DNA from: an uncultured Erythrobacter sp.
GTDB taxonomy: Bacteria; Pseudomonadota; Alphaproteobacteria; Sphingomonadales; Sphingomonadaceae
Assembly (NCBI GenBank): GCA_947501005.1
Contig: CANMTU010000001.1
Location: forward strand, 954,501-1,018,500
Direction: 5' to 3'
DNA: 64,000 bases
The translations under genes were made by a program, and so were the position numbers. This document shows positions 20,615 to 29,448 of this stretch, piece after piece; the first letter of the stretch is position 1, and every line of letters starts with the position of its first letter. Under the pieces are notes generated by a model. The model was not told the DNA's origin. It worked only from the letters and a program-made list of their open reading frames with translations, and ran no database searches.

Positions 20615-20929
20615 GCGGCCTGTCCCGGAACGGGCTCGGGCGACGTGCGCGCGATTGACTTTTTCGGCGCGCGGCGGCAATCCGGCGCGATCGACGGGGC
20701 GAGGGCAGGCGTGCGGCGCCGCCCCGCGCGCATGGGTTGTTGACGTCTCCGTCGAATCCGCCTAAGCGCGCCTTTCATTCGGCATTATTGCTAACCGGTT
20801 CGCGGTCGCCTTCGTGCACGCTGTCCGGTTTTTTGCGTTTCATCGCAATGCGATCCTGCCGCATGAATTGTAGCGATGAGATAGGGTGGCCGCCTATGCG
20901 GCCTGGCCCTGTGGAGCATGGAGAAGCAA
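20615..20929 (+). promoter_or_regulatory. Leader region of the alpha (rpsM) operon
   Basis: No gene is seen. A possible promoter is TTGACG (20740-20745), 17 bases, TAAGCG (20763-20768); the -10 is poor. A hairpin at 20888-20903 (ggccgc/gcggcc, loop ctat) ends 26 bases before the chosen rpsM start, and an atcgc/gcgat palindrome lies near 20842-20855. E. coli has an S4-binding leader at this place; no clear match to it can be claimed. Confidence 0.3.
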
Positions 20930-21298
20930 GTGGCTCGTATTGCCGGGGTAAACATCCCCACCAACAAGCGCGTGATCATCGCGCTCACCTATATTCACGG
21001 TATCGGCCGGACCAAGGCCGTCGAGATCGCCGACAAGCTCGGCATCGATCACAGCGCCCGCGTGCAGGACCTGTCCGACGAGGAAGTGCTGCGCATCCGC
21101 GAGACGATCGATGCGGATCACATGGTCGAAGGCGACCTTCGCCGCGACACGGCGATGAACATCAAGCGCCTGATGGACCTGCGGTCCTATCGTGGTCTGC
21201 GTCACCGGTCGGGCCTGCCCGTCCGCGGTCAGCGCACGCACACCAACGCCCGCACCCGCAAGGGCAAGGCCAAGCCGATCGCCGGCAAGAAGAAGTAA
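20930..21298 (+). CDS. rpsM: 30S ribosomal protein S13
   Basis: S13 forms the head contacts to the 50S subunit and P-site tRNA. GTG 20930 is chosen: it gives the universal [14 protein letters not shown] start (122 residues) and lies just after GGAGAAG. The ATG at 20918 would add MEKQ and overlap that site. It has the HGIGRTKA motif, the [25 protein letters not shown] segment and a Lys-rich end. It opens the alpha gene set. Confidence 0.96.
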   Translation: MARIAGVNIPTNKRVIIALTYIHGIGRTKAVEIADKLGIDHSARVQDLSDEEVLRIRETIDADHMVEGDLRRDTAMNIKRLMDLRSYRGLRHRSGLPVRGQRTHTNARTRKGKAKPIAGKKK

Positions 21299-21357
21299 GC
21301 GCAGGGCATCGCCCTCCCGCTTTTCCCTTCTTTCAAAGTTTATAAGGAATACGACCA

Positions 21358-21747
21358 ATGGCACGCGAACCAGGCCGGGTAAGGCGGCGCGACAAGAAGA
21401 ACATTTCTTCGGGCGTCGCGCATATCAACGCCAGCTTCAACAACACCTTGATCACCATCACCGATGCGCAGGGCAATGCCATCAGCTGGTCCAGCGCCGG
21501 CATGATGGGCTTCAAGGGCAGCCGCAAGTCGACGCCCTATGCCGCGCAGGTCGCCGCTGACGATGCCGGCAAGAAGGCCGCCGAACACGGCGTGCGCACC
21601 CTCGAAGTCGAAGTGAAGGGCCCGGGTTCGGGCCGCGAGAGCGCGCTGCGCGGTCTTGCAGCCGTCGGTTTCACCATTACCTCGATCCGCGACGTGACGC
21701 CGATCCCGCACAACGGTGTGCGCCCGTCCAAGCGGCGTCGCGTCTGA
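21358..21747 (+). CDS. rpsK: 30S ribosomal protein S11
   Basis: S11 lies on the platform near the mRNA exit. The 129-residue product shows [39 protein letters not shown] and the basic end [11 protein letters not shown]. It follows rpsM after 59 bases with AAGGA as ribosome-binding site. Confidence 0.98.
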   Translation: MAREPGRVRRRDKKNISSGVAHINASFNNTLITITDAQGNAISWSSAGMMGFKGSRKSTPYAAQVAADDAGKKAAEHGVRTLEVEVKGPGSGRESALRGLAAVGFTITSIRDVTPIPHNGVRPSKRRRV

Positions 21748-21857
21748 TCCGTACCTGTCCGGCGGGCCTGTCCTAGGTCCGCCGAACCGTTTCACGGACC
21801 GGACGTCGCCGACCAGACGCTCCGGTCCCGCCCGCACCTAAGCCCCAGGGGAAATCC

Positions 21858-22913
21858 ATGTCCGTCAACACCAAGAACTGGCAGGAACTCAAGAAACCCA
21901 ATACACTCGACATCAAGGAAGCCGGCGATCGCAAGCGCAAGGCCACGTTCGTCGCCGAACCGCTGGAGCGCGGCTTCGGCCTGACGCTCGGCAATGCCCT
22001 GCGCCGCGTGCTGCTGTCCTCGCTGCAGGGCGCTTCGATCACCGCGATCAAGATCGAGAACGTGCTGCACGAATTCTCCTCGCTCGCCGGCGTGCGCGAG
22101 GACGTGACCGACATCGTTCTCAACGTGAAGCAGATCGCGCTGCGCATGGAAGGCGAGGGCGCCAAGCGCCTCCAGCTGTCCGCCACCGGCCCCGGCGCGG
22201 TCAAGGCGGGGGATATCGCCGTTTCGGGTGACATCGAGGTGATGAACAAGGATCTCGTGATCTGCCATCTCGACGAAGGCGCCACGCTCAACATGGAACT
22301 GACGGCGGATATCGGCAAAGGCTATCGCCCCGCCGTGATGAACCGTCCGGTCGATGCGCCGATTGGCCTCATCCCGGTGGACAGCCTCTATTCGCCGGTA
22401 CGTCAGGTCAGCTACAAGGTTGAGAATGCCCGCGTTGGCCAGGAACTGGATTACGACAAGCTCAGCCTGACGGTCGAGACCGACGGCACCGTCACCCCGG
22501 AAGACGCGGTGGCCTATGCCGCTCGTATCCTGCAGGACCAGCTCAGCCTGTTCGTCCATTTCGAGGAAGGCATTCCGCAGCCGGCCGGCGGCACCATCGG
22601 CCAGGCGGCCGAGCCGCAGGAAAGCGATACCAACCAGCTCAACCGCTACCTGCTCAAGAAGGTCGACGAGCTGGAGCTTTCGGTGCGCAGCGCCAACTGC
22701 CTTAAGAACGACAACATCATCTATATCGGCGATCTCGTGCAGAAGACCGAGGCGGAAATGCTTCGCACGCCGAATTTCGGTCGCAAGAGCCTGAACGAGA
22801 TCAAGGAAGTCCTGTCCTCGATGGGTCTGCGTCTCGGCATGGATATCCCCGGATGGCCGCCGGAAAACATCGAGGAAATGGCCAAGAAGCTCGAACAGGA
22901 ACTGCTCGGCTAG
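21858..22913 (+). CDS. rpoA: RNA polymerase alpha subunit
   Basis: Alpha dimerises to nucleate RNA polymerase, and its C-terminal domain binds UP elements and activators. The 351-residue product has the N-terminal assembly domain ([20 protein letters not shown] near residues 40-60), a linker around 235-255 and the C-terminal domain with [13 protein letters not shown] and [14 protein letters not shown]. Ribosome-binding site AGGGGA. Confidence 0.98.
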   Translation: MSVNTKNWQELKKPNTLDIKEAGDRKRKATFVAEPLERGFGLTLGNALRRVLLSSLQGASITAIKIENVLHEFSSLAGVREDVTDIVLNVKQIALRMEGEGAKRLQLSATGPGAVKAGDIAVSGDIEVMNKDLVICHLDEGATLNMELTADIGKGYRPAVMNRPVDAPIGLIPVDSLYSPVRQVSYKVENARVGQELDYDKLSLTVETDGTVTPEDAVAYAARILQDQLSLFVHFEEGIPQPAGGTIGQAAEPQESDTNQLNRYLLKKVDELELSVRSANCLKNDNIIYIGDLVQKTEAEMLRTPNFGRKSLNEIKEVLSSMGLRLGMDIPGWPPENIEEMAKKLEQELLG

Positions 22914-22923
22914 GCAAGGTATC

Positions 22924-22958
22924 GGCGGCGCACCGCCCGGTTTCGGGGAAGCGCCGCC
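22924..22958 (+). other. Hairpin in the rpoA-rplQ gap
   Basis: ggcggcgc (22924-22931) pairs perfectly with gcgccgcc (22951-22958) around a 19-base loop. No T run follows, so an mRNA stability or processing role is more likely than termination. Confidence 0.35.
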
Positions 22959-23006
22959 AGCACTGGGCTACCTGGAACGGGCCCTTTTCGAACGAAGGAT
23001 ATTGAA

Positions 23007-23432
23007 ATGCGTCACAAACTTTCCGGCCGCAAGCTGCAGCGCAAGACCGGCCACCGCAAGGCCCTGTTCCGCAACATGGCGACCGCGCTGATCAAGCACG
23101 AGCAGATCCTCACCACCGCCCCCAAGGCGAAGGAACTGCGCCCCTATGTCGAAAAGCTGATCACACTGGCCAAGCGCGGCGGCCTGTCGAACCGCCGCCT
23201 CGCCATGAGCAAGCTGGGCGACGAGACGCAGTTGAAGAAACTGTTCGACATTCTGGCTGAGCGCTATTCCGACCGCGAAGGCGGCTACACCCGCGTGATC
23301 AAGGCCGGCTATCGCGGCAGCGACGCGGCGCCGATGGCGGTGATCGAATTCGTCGACCGCGACGTCGATGCCAAGGGGCAGGACAGCGGCCCGGTAATGA
23401 ACCAGGACGAAGACGAACTCGAAGCGGCGTAA
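23007..23432 (+). CDS. rplQ: 50S ribosomal protein L17
   Basis: L17 lies near the tunnel exit. The 141-residue product begins [24 protein letters not shown] and has [27 protein letters not shown] short acidic tail ([10 protein letters not shown]) makes it a little longer than E. coli L17. It is the last gene of the superoperon and is followed by a strong terminator. Confidence 0.98.
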   Translation: MRHKLSGRKLQRKTGHRKALFRNMATALIKHEQILTTAPKAKELRPYVEKLITLAKRGGLSNRRLAMSKLGDETQLKKLFDILAERYSDREGGYTRVIKAGYRGSDAAPMAVIEFVDRDVDAKGQDSGPVMNQDEDELEAA

Positions 23433-23454
23433 GCCTCTCGAAAACGAACGAGCG

Positions 23455-23493
23455 GGGTCGGAGGGGCAACCTTCCGGCCCCTTTTGTTTTGCT
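23455..23493 (+). terminator. Intrinsic terminator after rplQ
   Basis: ggggtcggaggg (23455-23466) pairs over 12 positions, two of them G-U, with ccttccggcccc (23471-23482) around a GCAA tetraloop, and ttttgttttg follows. It ends the ribosomal superoperon 22 bases after the rplQ stop. Confidence 0.85.
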
Positions 23494-23523
23494 TGTCGCG
23501 CGTGTCGTGCCACAACCGCCGGC

Positions 23524-24924
23524 ATGATCCGCAAGACTTTCAAAGCCGCCGCGCTCCTCGCGCTTGTTCCTCTTGCCGCGCCAGCCATGGCGCAGTCGGT
23601 TTCGCAGGCGGAGGTGCAGGCTCGCTATGACCGTGCGCTGGCTGCGGGATACAAGGCGCTGTTCACCTGCGGCGCGATCGGCAATTCCGACCCGTCCGGC
23701 TTGCGGCGGACGGCTCTGTCGGTCGACGCGATGGAGCTGTCGGGTATCCAGAAGCCGCTCGATGAGATCGTCGGGACGATGACCGCCGTGGTCGAGCAGG
23801 GCGAGGACCGGAACCTCGACCATGTCAGCGTGGCGTTCGCAGACGATGTCATGCCGCGCGTGGCGGTCTTCAAGGGCAGCGGCCAAGGCTGTGCGCTGCT
23901 TCCGATCGGGGCGGTCGTTCCCATTGGCGAAACGCCATCCCGTAAGGCGATCGAGGTCGTTACGCCGCCGCATGCGGAACGACCGCTGGCGCCGCAGACG
24001 GGGACGGCGGTTGCCAAGCTGGCGCGCACGGCCTTCGATCCCGCCTATGGTGAGGGCGCGCGAACGACAGCGGTTCTTATCCAGCGCGACGGGCGCATCC
24101 TGGGCGAAGCCTTCGCGGCGGGCTATGACGGGGATCTACCGCAACGCACCTGGTCCGTCGCCAAGAGCATCGCCGCCACCCTCGTCGGCGCAGCGGTGAA
24201 GCGGGGCGAGGCGAGGGTCGAAGCCTCGGCCGGTCTCGGCGAAAGCGAGGCCGACCCGCGCCGTGCCATCACCATCGACAACCTCCTGCGCATGGCATCG
24301 GGCCGCTATCAGGATACGCCCGGCAATCGGACGGACGCTTTGTATTTTGGCGGGGCCACGGTGGCGGAAACGGCGCTGGGCTGGCCGTTGCTCTACCGGC
24401 CGGGCAGCGTCTTTCGTTACGCCAATAACGACACGCTGGCCGCGATCATGGCGATCGACGCGACATTTGAGAACCATCCCCCCGCCGACCTGTTCGCCAA
24501 ACTCGGCATGGGCGCGACCGTCGCCGAGACCGACTGGCAGGGTGACTACATCCTCTCCAGCCAGGTCTGGTCGACCGCGCGCGATCTGGCGAAGCTTGGT
24601 CAGCTCTACCTCGACGATGGCGTCCTGCCTTCGGGCGAGCGGATCCTGCCGGAAGGCTGGGCCGAATATGTCGCCACCCCCTCCGGCCCCCAGCCCGACG
24701 GGGCATTCGGCTACGGCGCGGGCTTCTGGCTGTTCGACAAGTCCGAAGGCATTCCGGCGGATACCTACGCCATGATGGGCAATCGCGGGCAGTATGTCGT
24801 TATCGTGCCCAGCCGCAATGTCGTCATCGTCCGGCGGGGCGAGGATCCGGTCGGCGCGAGTTTCGACATTGCCGCCTTCACTCGCGACGTTCTCGCGGCG
24901 TTGCCGGGTCATTCAGGAAAGTAA
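23524..24924 (+). CDS. Secreted beta-lactamase-fold serine hydrolase
   Basis: The 466-residue product belongs to the class C beta-lactamase/penicillin-binding-like hydrolases. It has a signal peptide ending near APAMAQ (residue 23), an N-terminal region of about 150 residues of unknown type, and then the hydrolase domain. The active-site SxxK is SVAK at 211-214 and the second motif YAN starts at 299. Substrate is unknown: members include esterases, peptidases and 6-aminohexanoate-oligomer hydrolases. It lies just after the rplQ terminator and probably has its own promoter. Confidence 0.8.
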   Translation: MIRKTFKAAALLALVPLAAPAMAQSVSQAEVQARYDRALAAGYKALFTCGAIGNSDPSGLRRTALSVDAMELSGIQKPLDEIVGTMTAVVEQGEDRNLDHVSVAFADDVMPRVAVFKGSGQGCALLPIGAVVPIGETPSRKAIEVVTPPHAERPLAPQTGTAVAKLARTAFDPAYGEGARTTAVLIQRDGRILGEAFAAGYDGDLPQRTWSVAKSIAATLVGAAVKRGEARVEASAGLGESEADPRRAITIDNLLRMASGRYQDTPGNRTDALYFGGATVAETALGWPLLYRPGSVFRYANNDTLAAIMAIDATFENHPPADLFAKLGMGATVAETDWQGDYILSSQVWSTARDLAKLGQLYLDDGVLPSGERILPEGWAEYVATPSGPQPDGAFGYGAGFWLFDKSEGIPADTYAMMGNRGQYVVIVPSRNVVIVRRGEDPVGASFDIAAFTRDVLAALPGHSGK

Positions 24925-24970
24925 CGCACAGCCTGAACAAAATCTGTCATCGCGGTTCAGTCCGATCTCA

Positions 24971-25016
24971 CCGGGGCCGGCTATGAATAGTCATAGCCGA
25001 GGCAATCCCGCCCCGG
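24971..25016 (+). promoter_or_regulatory. Nested inverted repeat in the leader of the next gene
   Basis: ggctatga (24979-24986) and tcatagcc (24991-24998) form a perfect 8-bp palindrome with loop atag. An outer ccggggc (24971-24977) pairs with gccccgg (25010-25016). It ends 23 bases before the start codon at 25039, so it may be an operator or a leader RNA structure. Confidence 0.4.
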
Positions 25017-25038
25017 TTTCGACGAGGGAGGACCTCAC

Positions 25039-25614
25039 ATGACAGACAGGATCAGGACAATCGCGAAGGGTGGGATCGCGGCCGCAACCATGGGCGCGAT
25101 GACGCTGGCAGGCGCCACGCCCGCCGCCGCCCAACGCTATGACCGGAACGACGACGGCATTTCGGTCGGCGAGATCATCGCCGGGGCGGTCATCATCGGC
25201 GGGATCGCCGCCATCGCCAACTCCTCCAATCGTGACCGCGACTATTATCGAGGCGACCGCTATTACCGCGACGGCCGCTACTACCGCGACGGCAACGATT
25301 ATCGCCGCACCGCCTATCGCCATCGCGGCAATCCGCGCGGCGCGGTCGAACGCTGCGTGGGCGCGGCGCGCAACGATGCCATGCGCTATGGCTACGGCTA
25401 TGCCCAGGTGACCGACATTCGCGACGTGCGGGACACGCGCTATGGCTGGCGGGTGAAGGGTCGCATCGCGGTCGAAGGACAGCGCGGTTATGACCGGTAC
25501 GACCGGTACGACCGGCGCGGTTACCGGGATGCCGATCGCGGCAATTTCACCTGCTATGTCGAGCGTGGCCGGGTTCGCGACGTGAATTTCAGCGGCATTC
25601 GCGGCCTGCGTTGA
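25039..25614 (+). CDS. Secreted Arg/Asp/Tyr-rich protein, paralogue of the next gene
   Basis: The 191-residue product has a signal peptide ending near TPAAAQ (residue 32), then DRNDDGISVGEIIAGAVIIGG, a hydrophobic Gly/Ile/Ala segment that may act as a membrane anchor or glycine-zipper-like hairpin. A low-complexity DRDYYRGDRYYRDGRYYRDG tract follows. The C-terminal domain contains a conserved CVGAARNDAM and FTCYVERGRVRDVNF. The DNA has tandem 9-base repeats near 25494-25518 encoding DRY repeats. No function is known. It shares its layout with the next gene, which suggests duplication. GAGGGAGG ribosome-binding site. Confidence 0.65.
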   Translation: MTDRIRTIAKGGIAAATMGAMTLAGATPAAAQRYDRNDDGISVGEIIAGAVIIGGIAAIANSSNRDRDYYRGDRYYRDGRYYRDGNDYRRTAYRHRGNPRGAVERCVGAARNDAMRYGYGYAQVTDIRDVRDTRYGWRVKGRIAVEGQRGYDRYDRYDRRGYRDADRGNFTCYVERGRVRDVNFSGIRGLR

Positions 25615-25703
25615 CTCAACGCACCATCGGCAAGGCGGTTCAGATATCCGACAGTCTGAGCCGCCTATGCCGCATGGTCCTTATTCGCAAACGGGTTTAC
25701 GCC

Positions 25704-26453
25704 ATGCCCTTCGCCAGATCGCTTCTCGCCGCCCCCGCAATGCTCGCCGCGCTGGCGATGACCGCGACGCCCGTCGCCGCGGCGCCGCTCCCCGCCGGCA
25801 TGCAATCGCAGCCCGTGCCCGGGGCCGTGGGTTGGCGCGAGAGCGCCGGGGTTCAGCATCAATATCGCCGCTGGCACCATCGCCGGGATCGCGACGTCGA
25901 TGGCGGTGACATCGTTGCAGGCGTGCTGATCATTGGCGCGATCGCCGCCATCGCCAGCGCCGTTTCGAAGAACAACGACCGGTACGAGCGCTATCCGGCG
26001 ACCGACCGCCTGCCGCCCGAGCCTTACCGCGACAGATACCGGTCCGGCGATGGCCTGGGCAATGCCGCCGACATGTGCGTGGACGAGATCGCGCGCGAAC
26101 GCCGGGTGGAGAATGTCGATCAGGTCCGGCGCCTGGCGAGCGGATGGATCGTAACCGGGACCACGTTCGAAGGGCAGGAATTCACCTGCACCATCGACCA
26201 GACCGGCTGGATCGACGCGATCGAATATGGCGGCGAGGCGCGATCTGACGGATATGCGGACGGTTACGACTTCGCGCGCGATGGCGCGGCTGTGAATCGG
26301 CAATATGACGACGACCGCTATGCCGCCGAACGCGCGCGACTGACGCGGGCTGGGGCTACGGATGATGCCTTGGACGAACCGCAACCCGCCTATCCCGGCG
26401 GCCCGCTGCCCGGTGACGAGGATCGCCCGCTCTACGAGGGCGAGGCGGACTGA
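25704..26453 (+). CDS. Secreted protein with paralogous GxIIAG segment
   Basis: The 249-residue product has a signal peptide (cleavage near VAAAP, about residue 27), a His/Arg-rich stretch, VDGGDIVAGVLIIGAIAAIAS resembling the hydrophobic segment of the preceding gene, then CVDEIARERRVENVDQVRRL and EFTCTIDQTGWIDAIEYGG, the same C-terminal plan. An acidic tail of about 60 residues is added. ATG 25704 gives a clean signal peptide; ATG 25674 is an alternative. It ends immediately before the convergent channel gene at 26454. Function unknown. Confidence 0.6.
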   Translation: MPFARSLLAAPAMLAALAMTATPVAAAPLPAGMQSQPVPGAVGWRESAGVQHQYRRWHHRRDRDVDGGDIVAGVLIIGAIAAIASAVSKNNDRYERYPATDRLPPEPYRDRYRSGDGLGNAADMCVDEIARERRVENVDQVRRLASGWIVTGTTFEGQEFTCTIDQTGWIDAIEYGGEARSDGYADGYDFARDGAAVNRQYDDDRYAAERARLTRAGATDDALDEPQPAYPGGPLPGDEDRPLYEGEAD

Positions 26454-27086
26454 TCAGGCCCGGTCGCGCTCGCCATAGGCGGGGAGCGACAGGTTGTAGC
26501 GGATCGCGGCGAGCCGAAGGCCGAACCCGGCCACGGTCGCGGCGATCCAGACCCACCACCGCTCGACCCCGATAAGCTCGCCCACCACCGTGATGCTGGC
26601 CGAGAGCGCCGCCGCCGTGACGTAGAGTTCCGGGCGCATGAGGATCGAGGGGCGGCCCGCCAGCACATCGCGGATGATGCCCCCGGCGCAGCCAGTTACC
26701 ACGCCCATCATGAAGGCCGGCACTGGCGGCACCCCGTATTCGAGCGCCTTGGCCGTTCCGAGCACGGCATAGGCGGCGAGGCCCAGCCCATCGGCGATCG
26801 AAAGGACGCGCCCTTCCACCCACCGCGTCGGCGTGAACCACGAGAACAGCGCGATGCCGAGGCAGAGCGGCGCGACCCAGGGATCGGTCATCCAGAACAC
26901 CGGCGCCTCGATCAGCAGGTCGCGGATCGTCCCGCCGCCGACTCCTGTCACCAGCGCGAAGAAGCACAGGGTGACCAGCGTCTGCCGTTCCTTCGCCGCG
27001 ACCAGCGCGCCCGTCAGCGCGAAGATCGCCACGCCGACGAGATCGAGCCAGTCGAGCACCGGGGTCAGGACGGCTTCGGGCGTCAT
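26454..27086 (-). CDS. TRIC/UPF0126 family cation channel protein
   Basis: The 210-residue membrane protein has about seven hydrophobic segments in two repeats. Each repeat carries the family signature GxGGGxxRDxL: VTGVGGGTIRDLLI near residue 56 and VTGCAGGIIRDVLAG near residue 140. Bacterial members of this family are trimeric cation channels. The start ATG overlaps the stop of the PepSY gene (ATGA), so it is the last gene of the long minus-strand unit. The longer frame upstream is out of the PepSY frame and not coding. Confidence 0.85.
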   Translation of the reverse strand: MTPEAVLTPVLDWLDLVGVAIFALTGALVAAKERQTLVTLCFFALVTGVGGGTIRDLLIEAPVFWMTDPWVAPLCLGIALFSWFTPTRWVEGRVLSIADGLGLAAYAVLGTAKALEYGVPPVPAFMMGVVTGCAGGIIRDVLAGRPSILMRPELYVTAAALSASITVVGELIGVERWWVWIAATVAGFGLRLAAIRYNLSLPAYGERDRA

Positions 27087-27787
27087 GACTGCGCGCGGCG
27101 GCGGGCCTTGCGCCGCCGGAACAACAGGGTGATCCCGATCAGCGTGCCGAGCAGCGACAGGGCGGCGAACAGGATGAGGGCGGGGTGGCTGGTATCCTCG
27201 CGCGTTTCGAGATCCATGATGTGCAGCCCCCACATAAAATCGAAGATCCGCCACCAGCGGGTCCGCACCGCCGCGATCTCGCCCGTCTCCGTCCCGACAT
27301 AGACATGCGTTCCGTCCCTTAGCGCGACCTGCCACACGGGTTCGGGGCGGCGGAAGTCGAGCGGCGGCTCCTCCGCGCCGAAGCGGGTCGCGTCCACCAC
27401 CGCGTCGCCCCCGACGATCCGCTCGGCCACGATCATGCGGGCCTCGATCTCGGAGAGTGACCCCATGGGCGAACCGTCCATGCGGTATCGCTCCGCCGTG
27501 CCGTCCATGTAGGTGATGCGGGTGACGGTCTCGCCGCGTTCGACCTGCGTGGCGACCGAGCGGACGGGGCGGGCAGGGTCCGCCGGCAGCGATACGGCGA
27601 TCTGCGTTTCGGGGGGCAGGGCGGTTTCGGCCACGTCCCGGCGCAGATGGTTGCCGCGCACCTCCTCGATCGGCTTCACCACCATGACGAGGCCCGACAG
27701 CGTCCACAGGAGCAGCGGCACGCCGATCAGCCAGCCGAGCCAGATATGCCAGCGCGCCAGCCGGCGCATGAATGTGCGGGTGTTCAT
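27083..27787 (-). CDS. PepSY-domain membrane protein
   Basis: The 234-residue product has an N-terminal membrane segment (about residues 13-38, HIWLGWLIGVPLLLWTLSG), a periplasmic region with PepSY-like strands (VYVGTETGEIAAVRT) and a C-terminal membrane segment before an Arg-rich end. Proteins of this kind occur with iron transport and ferric reductases, but no such partner is present here. The start at 27787 gives MNTRTFMRRLARWHIWLGW. It lies 60 bases after the CPBP gene and overlaps the TRIC gene. Confidence 0.75.
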   Translation of the reverse strand: MNTRTFMRRLARWHIWLGWLIGVPLLLWTLSGLVMVVKPIEEVRGNHLRRDVAETALPPETQIAVSLPADPARPVRSVATQVERGETVTRITYMDGTAERYRMDGSPMGSLSEIEARMIVAERIVGGDAVVDATRFGAEEPPLDFRRPEPVWQVALRDGTHVYVGTETGEIAAVRTRWWRIFDFMWGLHIMDLETREDTSHPALILFAALSLLGTLIGITLLFRRRKARRRAQS

Positions 27788-27846
27788 GGTGTCGTCCGTC
27801 CGATCCGCCCCCGCCCATGACGAAGCGGGCGGGCAGAGGCAAGGCC

Positions 27847-28629
27847 TCAGTCGGGGCGCGGCCTTCCGCTCATCCTGCGCAGGCCCAGCCCGACGAGGGG
27901 GCGTACGACCAGCCCCATGAGGTCGATCACGATATGCAGAACGATGGCGGTCACGAGGCTGTAGGTCGTCGCATAGGCCGCGGCGAGAACGAGGCCGAGG
28001 AGGCCGGTGGCGACCACCCCAATCCCGCCCTGATAGGTATGGCACGCGGCGAAGATCGTGCACGAGATCAGGAAACCCCACACGATCGGCACGCCCAGCG
28101 TCGCCAGGCCGAGCGGGATCAGCGCGCGGAACAGCAATTCCTCGCCAATGCCCGCGCCCAGCGCCAGCAGCCCCGTCCACCGCGCCTCCGCCAGGCTGCG
28201 CGGCAGGAGCGAATGGACCTCGCCGAGCATGAAGCTGCGCCCCTTCCCGCGCAGCACCGGGATCAGCTCGAGCACGACAATGAGCGCGACGAGACCCAGC
28301 AGCGGCTGCCACGCGAACTCGAACGCGAAATCGTCGCCGGTCAGCCCGGTATGCGTCCACACCGCGTAAGCGAACGGCGCGACGACGGCGCCGGGAGCGA
28401 AGGCCAGCGCCAGATGACCGCTAAGCGCGAGGGCGGCGAGCGGGGCGGCGACCATGACGAGCCATTGCTCGGCGGCCTTGCGGCGATACCAGGCGATCCG
28501 CGCATCGGATTGCGCGGCGGCGCGCATGCGGACCAGTCCGCCGAAGCCGCGCCGCATATAGCGCCACAATAGCCCAAGGCAGACAGCAAGGCTCGCCGCC
28601 GTGAGGCCGAGATGCGCCGCATGGTTCAA
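27847..28629 (-). CDS. CPBP family intramembrane protease
   Basis: The 260-residue product has several membrane segments and all motifs of the CAAX-protease/bacteriocin-processing (Abi) family: GIGEELLFRALIP (EExxxR), FAACHTYQGG (FxxxH) and LHIVIDLMG (HxxxD). These residues form the metal-dependent active site. TTG 28629 is the only sensible start; it overlaps the TGA of the preceding SEDS-like gene (TTGA), so the two are translationally coupled. Substrate unknown. Confidence 0.8.
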   Translation of the reverse strand: MNHAAHLGLTAASLAVCLGLLWRYMRRGFGGLVRMRAAAQSDARIAWYRRKAAEQWLVMVAAPLAALALSGHLALAFAPGAVVAPFAYAVWTHTGLTGDDFAFEFAWQPLLGLVALIVVLELIPVLRGKGRSFMLGEVHSLLPRSLAEARWTGLLALGAGIGEELLFRALIPLGLATLGVPIVWGFLISCTIFAACHTYQGGIGVVATGLLGLVLAAAYATTYSLVTAIVLHIVIDLMGLVVRPLVGLGLRRMSGRPRPD

Positions 28630-29447
28630 GCCCGCCCACTCTCCGCCAGCCCGAGCGCGAGGCCGAAGCCGAGGATCGGCGCGGCGCCGTAACCGATGAA
28701 GGGATAGGGATAGTGCGAGATCAGAGCCATGATCACGAACCCGAACAGCGCGCCGGCGAGGCCATAGGATGTCGCGGGGCTGGTGCGCAGGCCCTTCAAC
28801 ATGGTGAAGAAGCTCGCCACCATCGCGGCCGAAAGCAGCAGCGCCCATAGCAGACCGGTTCCCGCCGCATGGGGCAGGACACGTTCGACGAAGGCCTGCG
28901 GGGGCAGTTCGCCGCGCAGGCCCATCGAGATAGTGAGGAAAAACCCGGCGATGCAGACGAGGCCGTAGCGCCAGTCCTTCGTGCGGTCGTGAATGCCGAC
29001 GGCGGCGAAGGTCACGGCCAGCCCTGCTGCCGCGTCAGGCTGGGCGGTGAGGGGCAGGAGCGCCGCGCCCAGCAGCCAGGCGCCCCAGTCCCGGTCCTTC
29101 ACCGCCGCGACGGCGAGGGCAGGCACGGCAAGCGCCCCGCTGTTGAGGCCGACCGGACCGAGCGCGATCCACCGCACGACGCCGTTGATCCCCGGCCCGG
29201 TGAGGAAAGGCAGGCACAGCGCGAACAGCGCGCCGATGGCAAGCAATCGCCAGTGCAGGGTTTGCGCCGGCGCCTTCGCGAACACGAGCCACGCGGTCGC
29301 CGCGGCGAGCGCCGCCGCGTTCACCACGCGGTAGCTTTCCGGCGATCCGGCCCAGCCCATCCACGCGATCCCGGCCAGGACCGGGGCAGCAAGCGCGAAC
29401 AGCGCGGCAGCCGGCAAAGCGGCCATCGCGCGCCGCGCCACTGCCAT
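28626..29447 (-). CDS. Short SEDS-like (FtsW/RodA-type) membrane protein
   Basis: The 273-residue product has about eight hydrophobic segments. Three stretches match the order and wording of SEDS glycosyltransferases: NGVVRWIALGP at 88-98, AQPDAAAGLA from 135 and PYPFIGYG at 247-254. Genuine FtsW/RodA proteins have about 370-410 residues and a HTDFIFA-type segment with the catalytic Asp; that middle part is missing here. It is therefore either a divergent non-catalytic relative or a derived membrane protein. It begins one base after lpd and is coupled to the CPBP protease. Confidence 0.6.
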   Translation of the reverse strand: MAVARRAMAALPAAALFALAAPVLAGIAWMGWAGSPESYRVVNAAALAAATAWLVFAKAPAQTLHWRLLAIGALFALCLPFLTGPGINGVVRWIALGPVGLNSGALAVPALAVAAVKDRDWGAWLLGAALLPLTAQPDAAAGLAVTFAAVGIHDRTKDWRYGLVCIAGFFLTISMGLRGELPPQAFVERVLPHAAGTGLLWALLLSAAMVASFFTMLKGLRTSPATSYGLAGALFGFVIMALISHYPYPFIGYGAAPILGFGLALGLAESGRA

Positions 29448-29448
29448 G

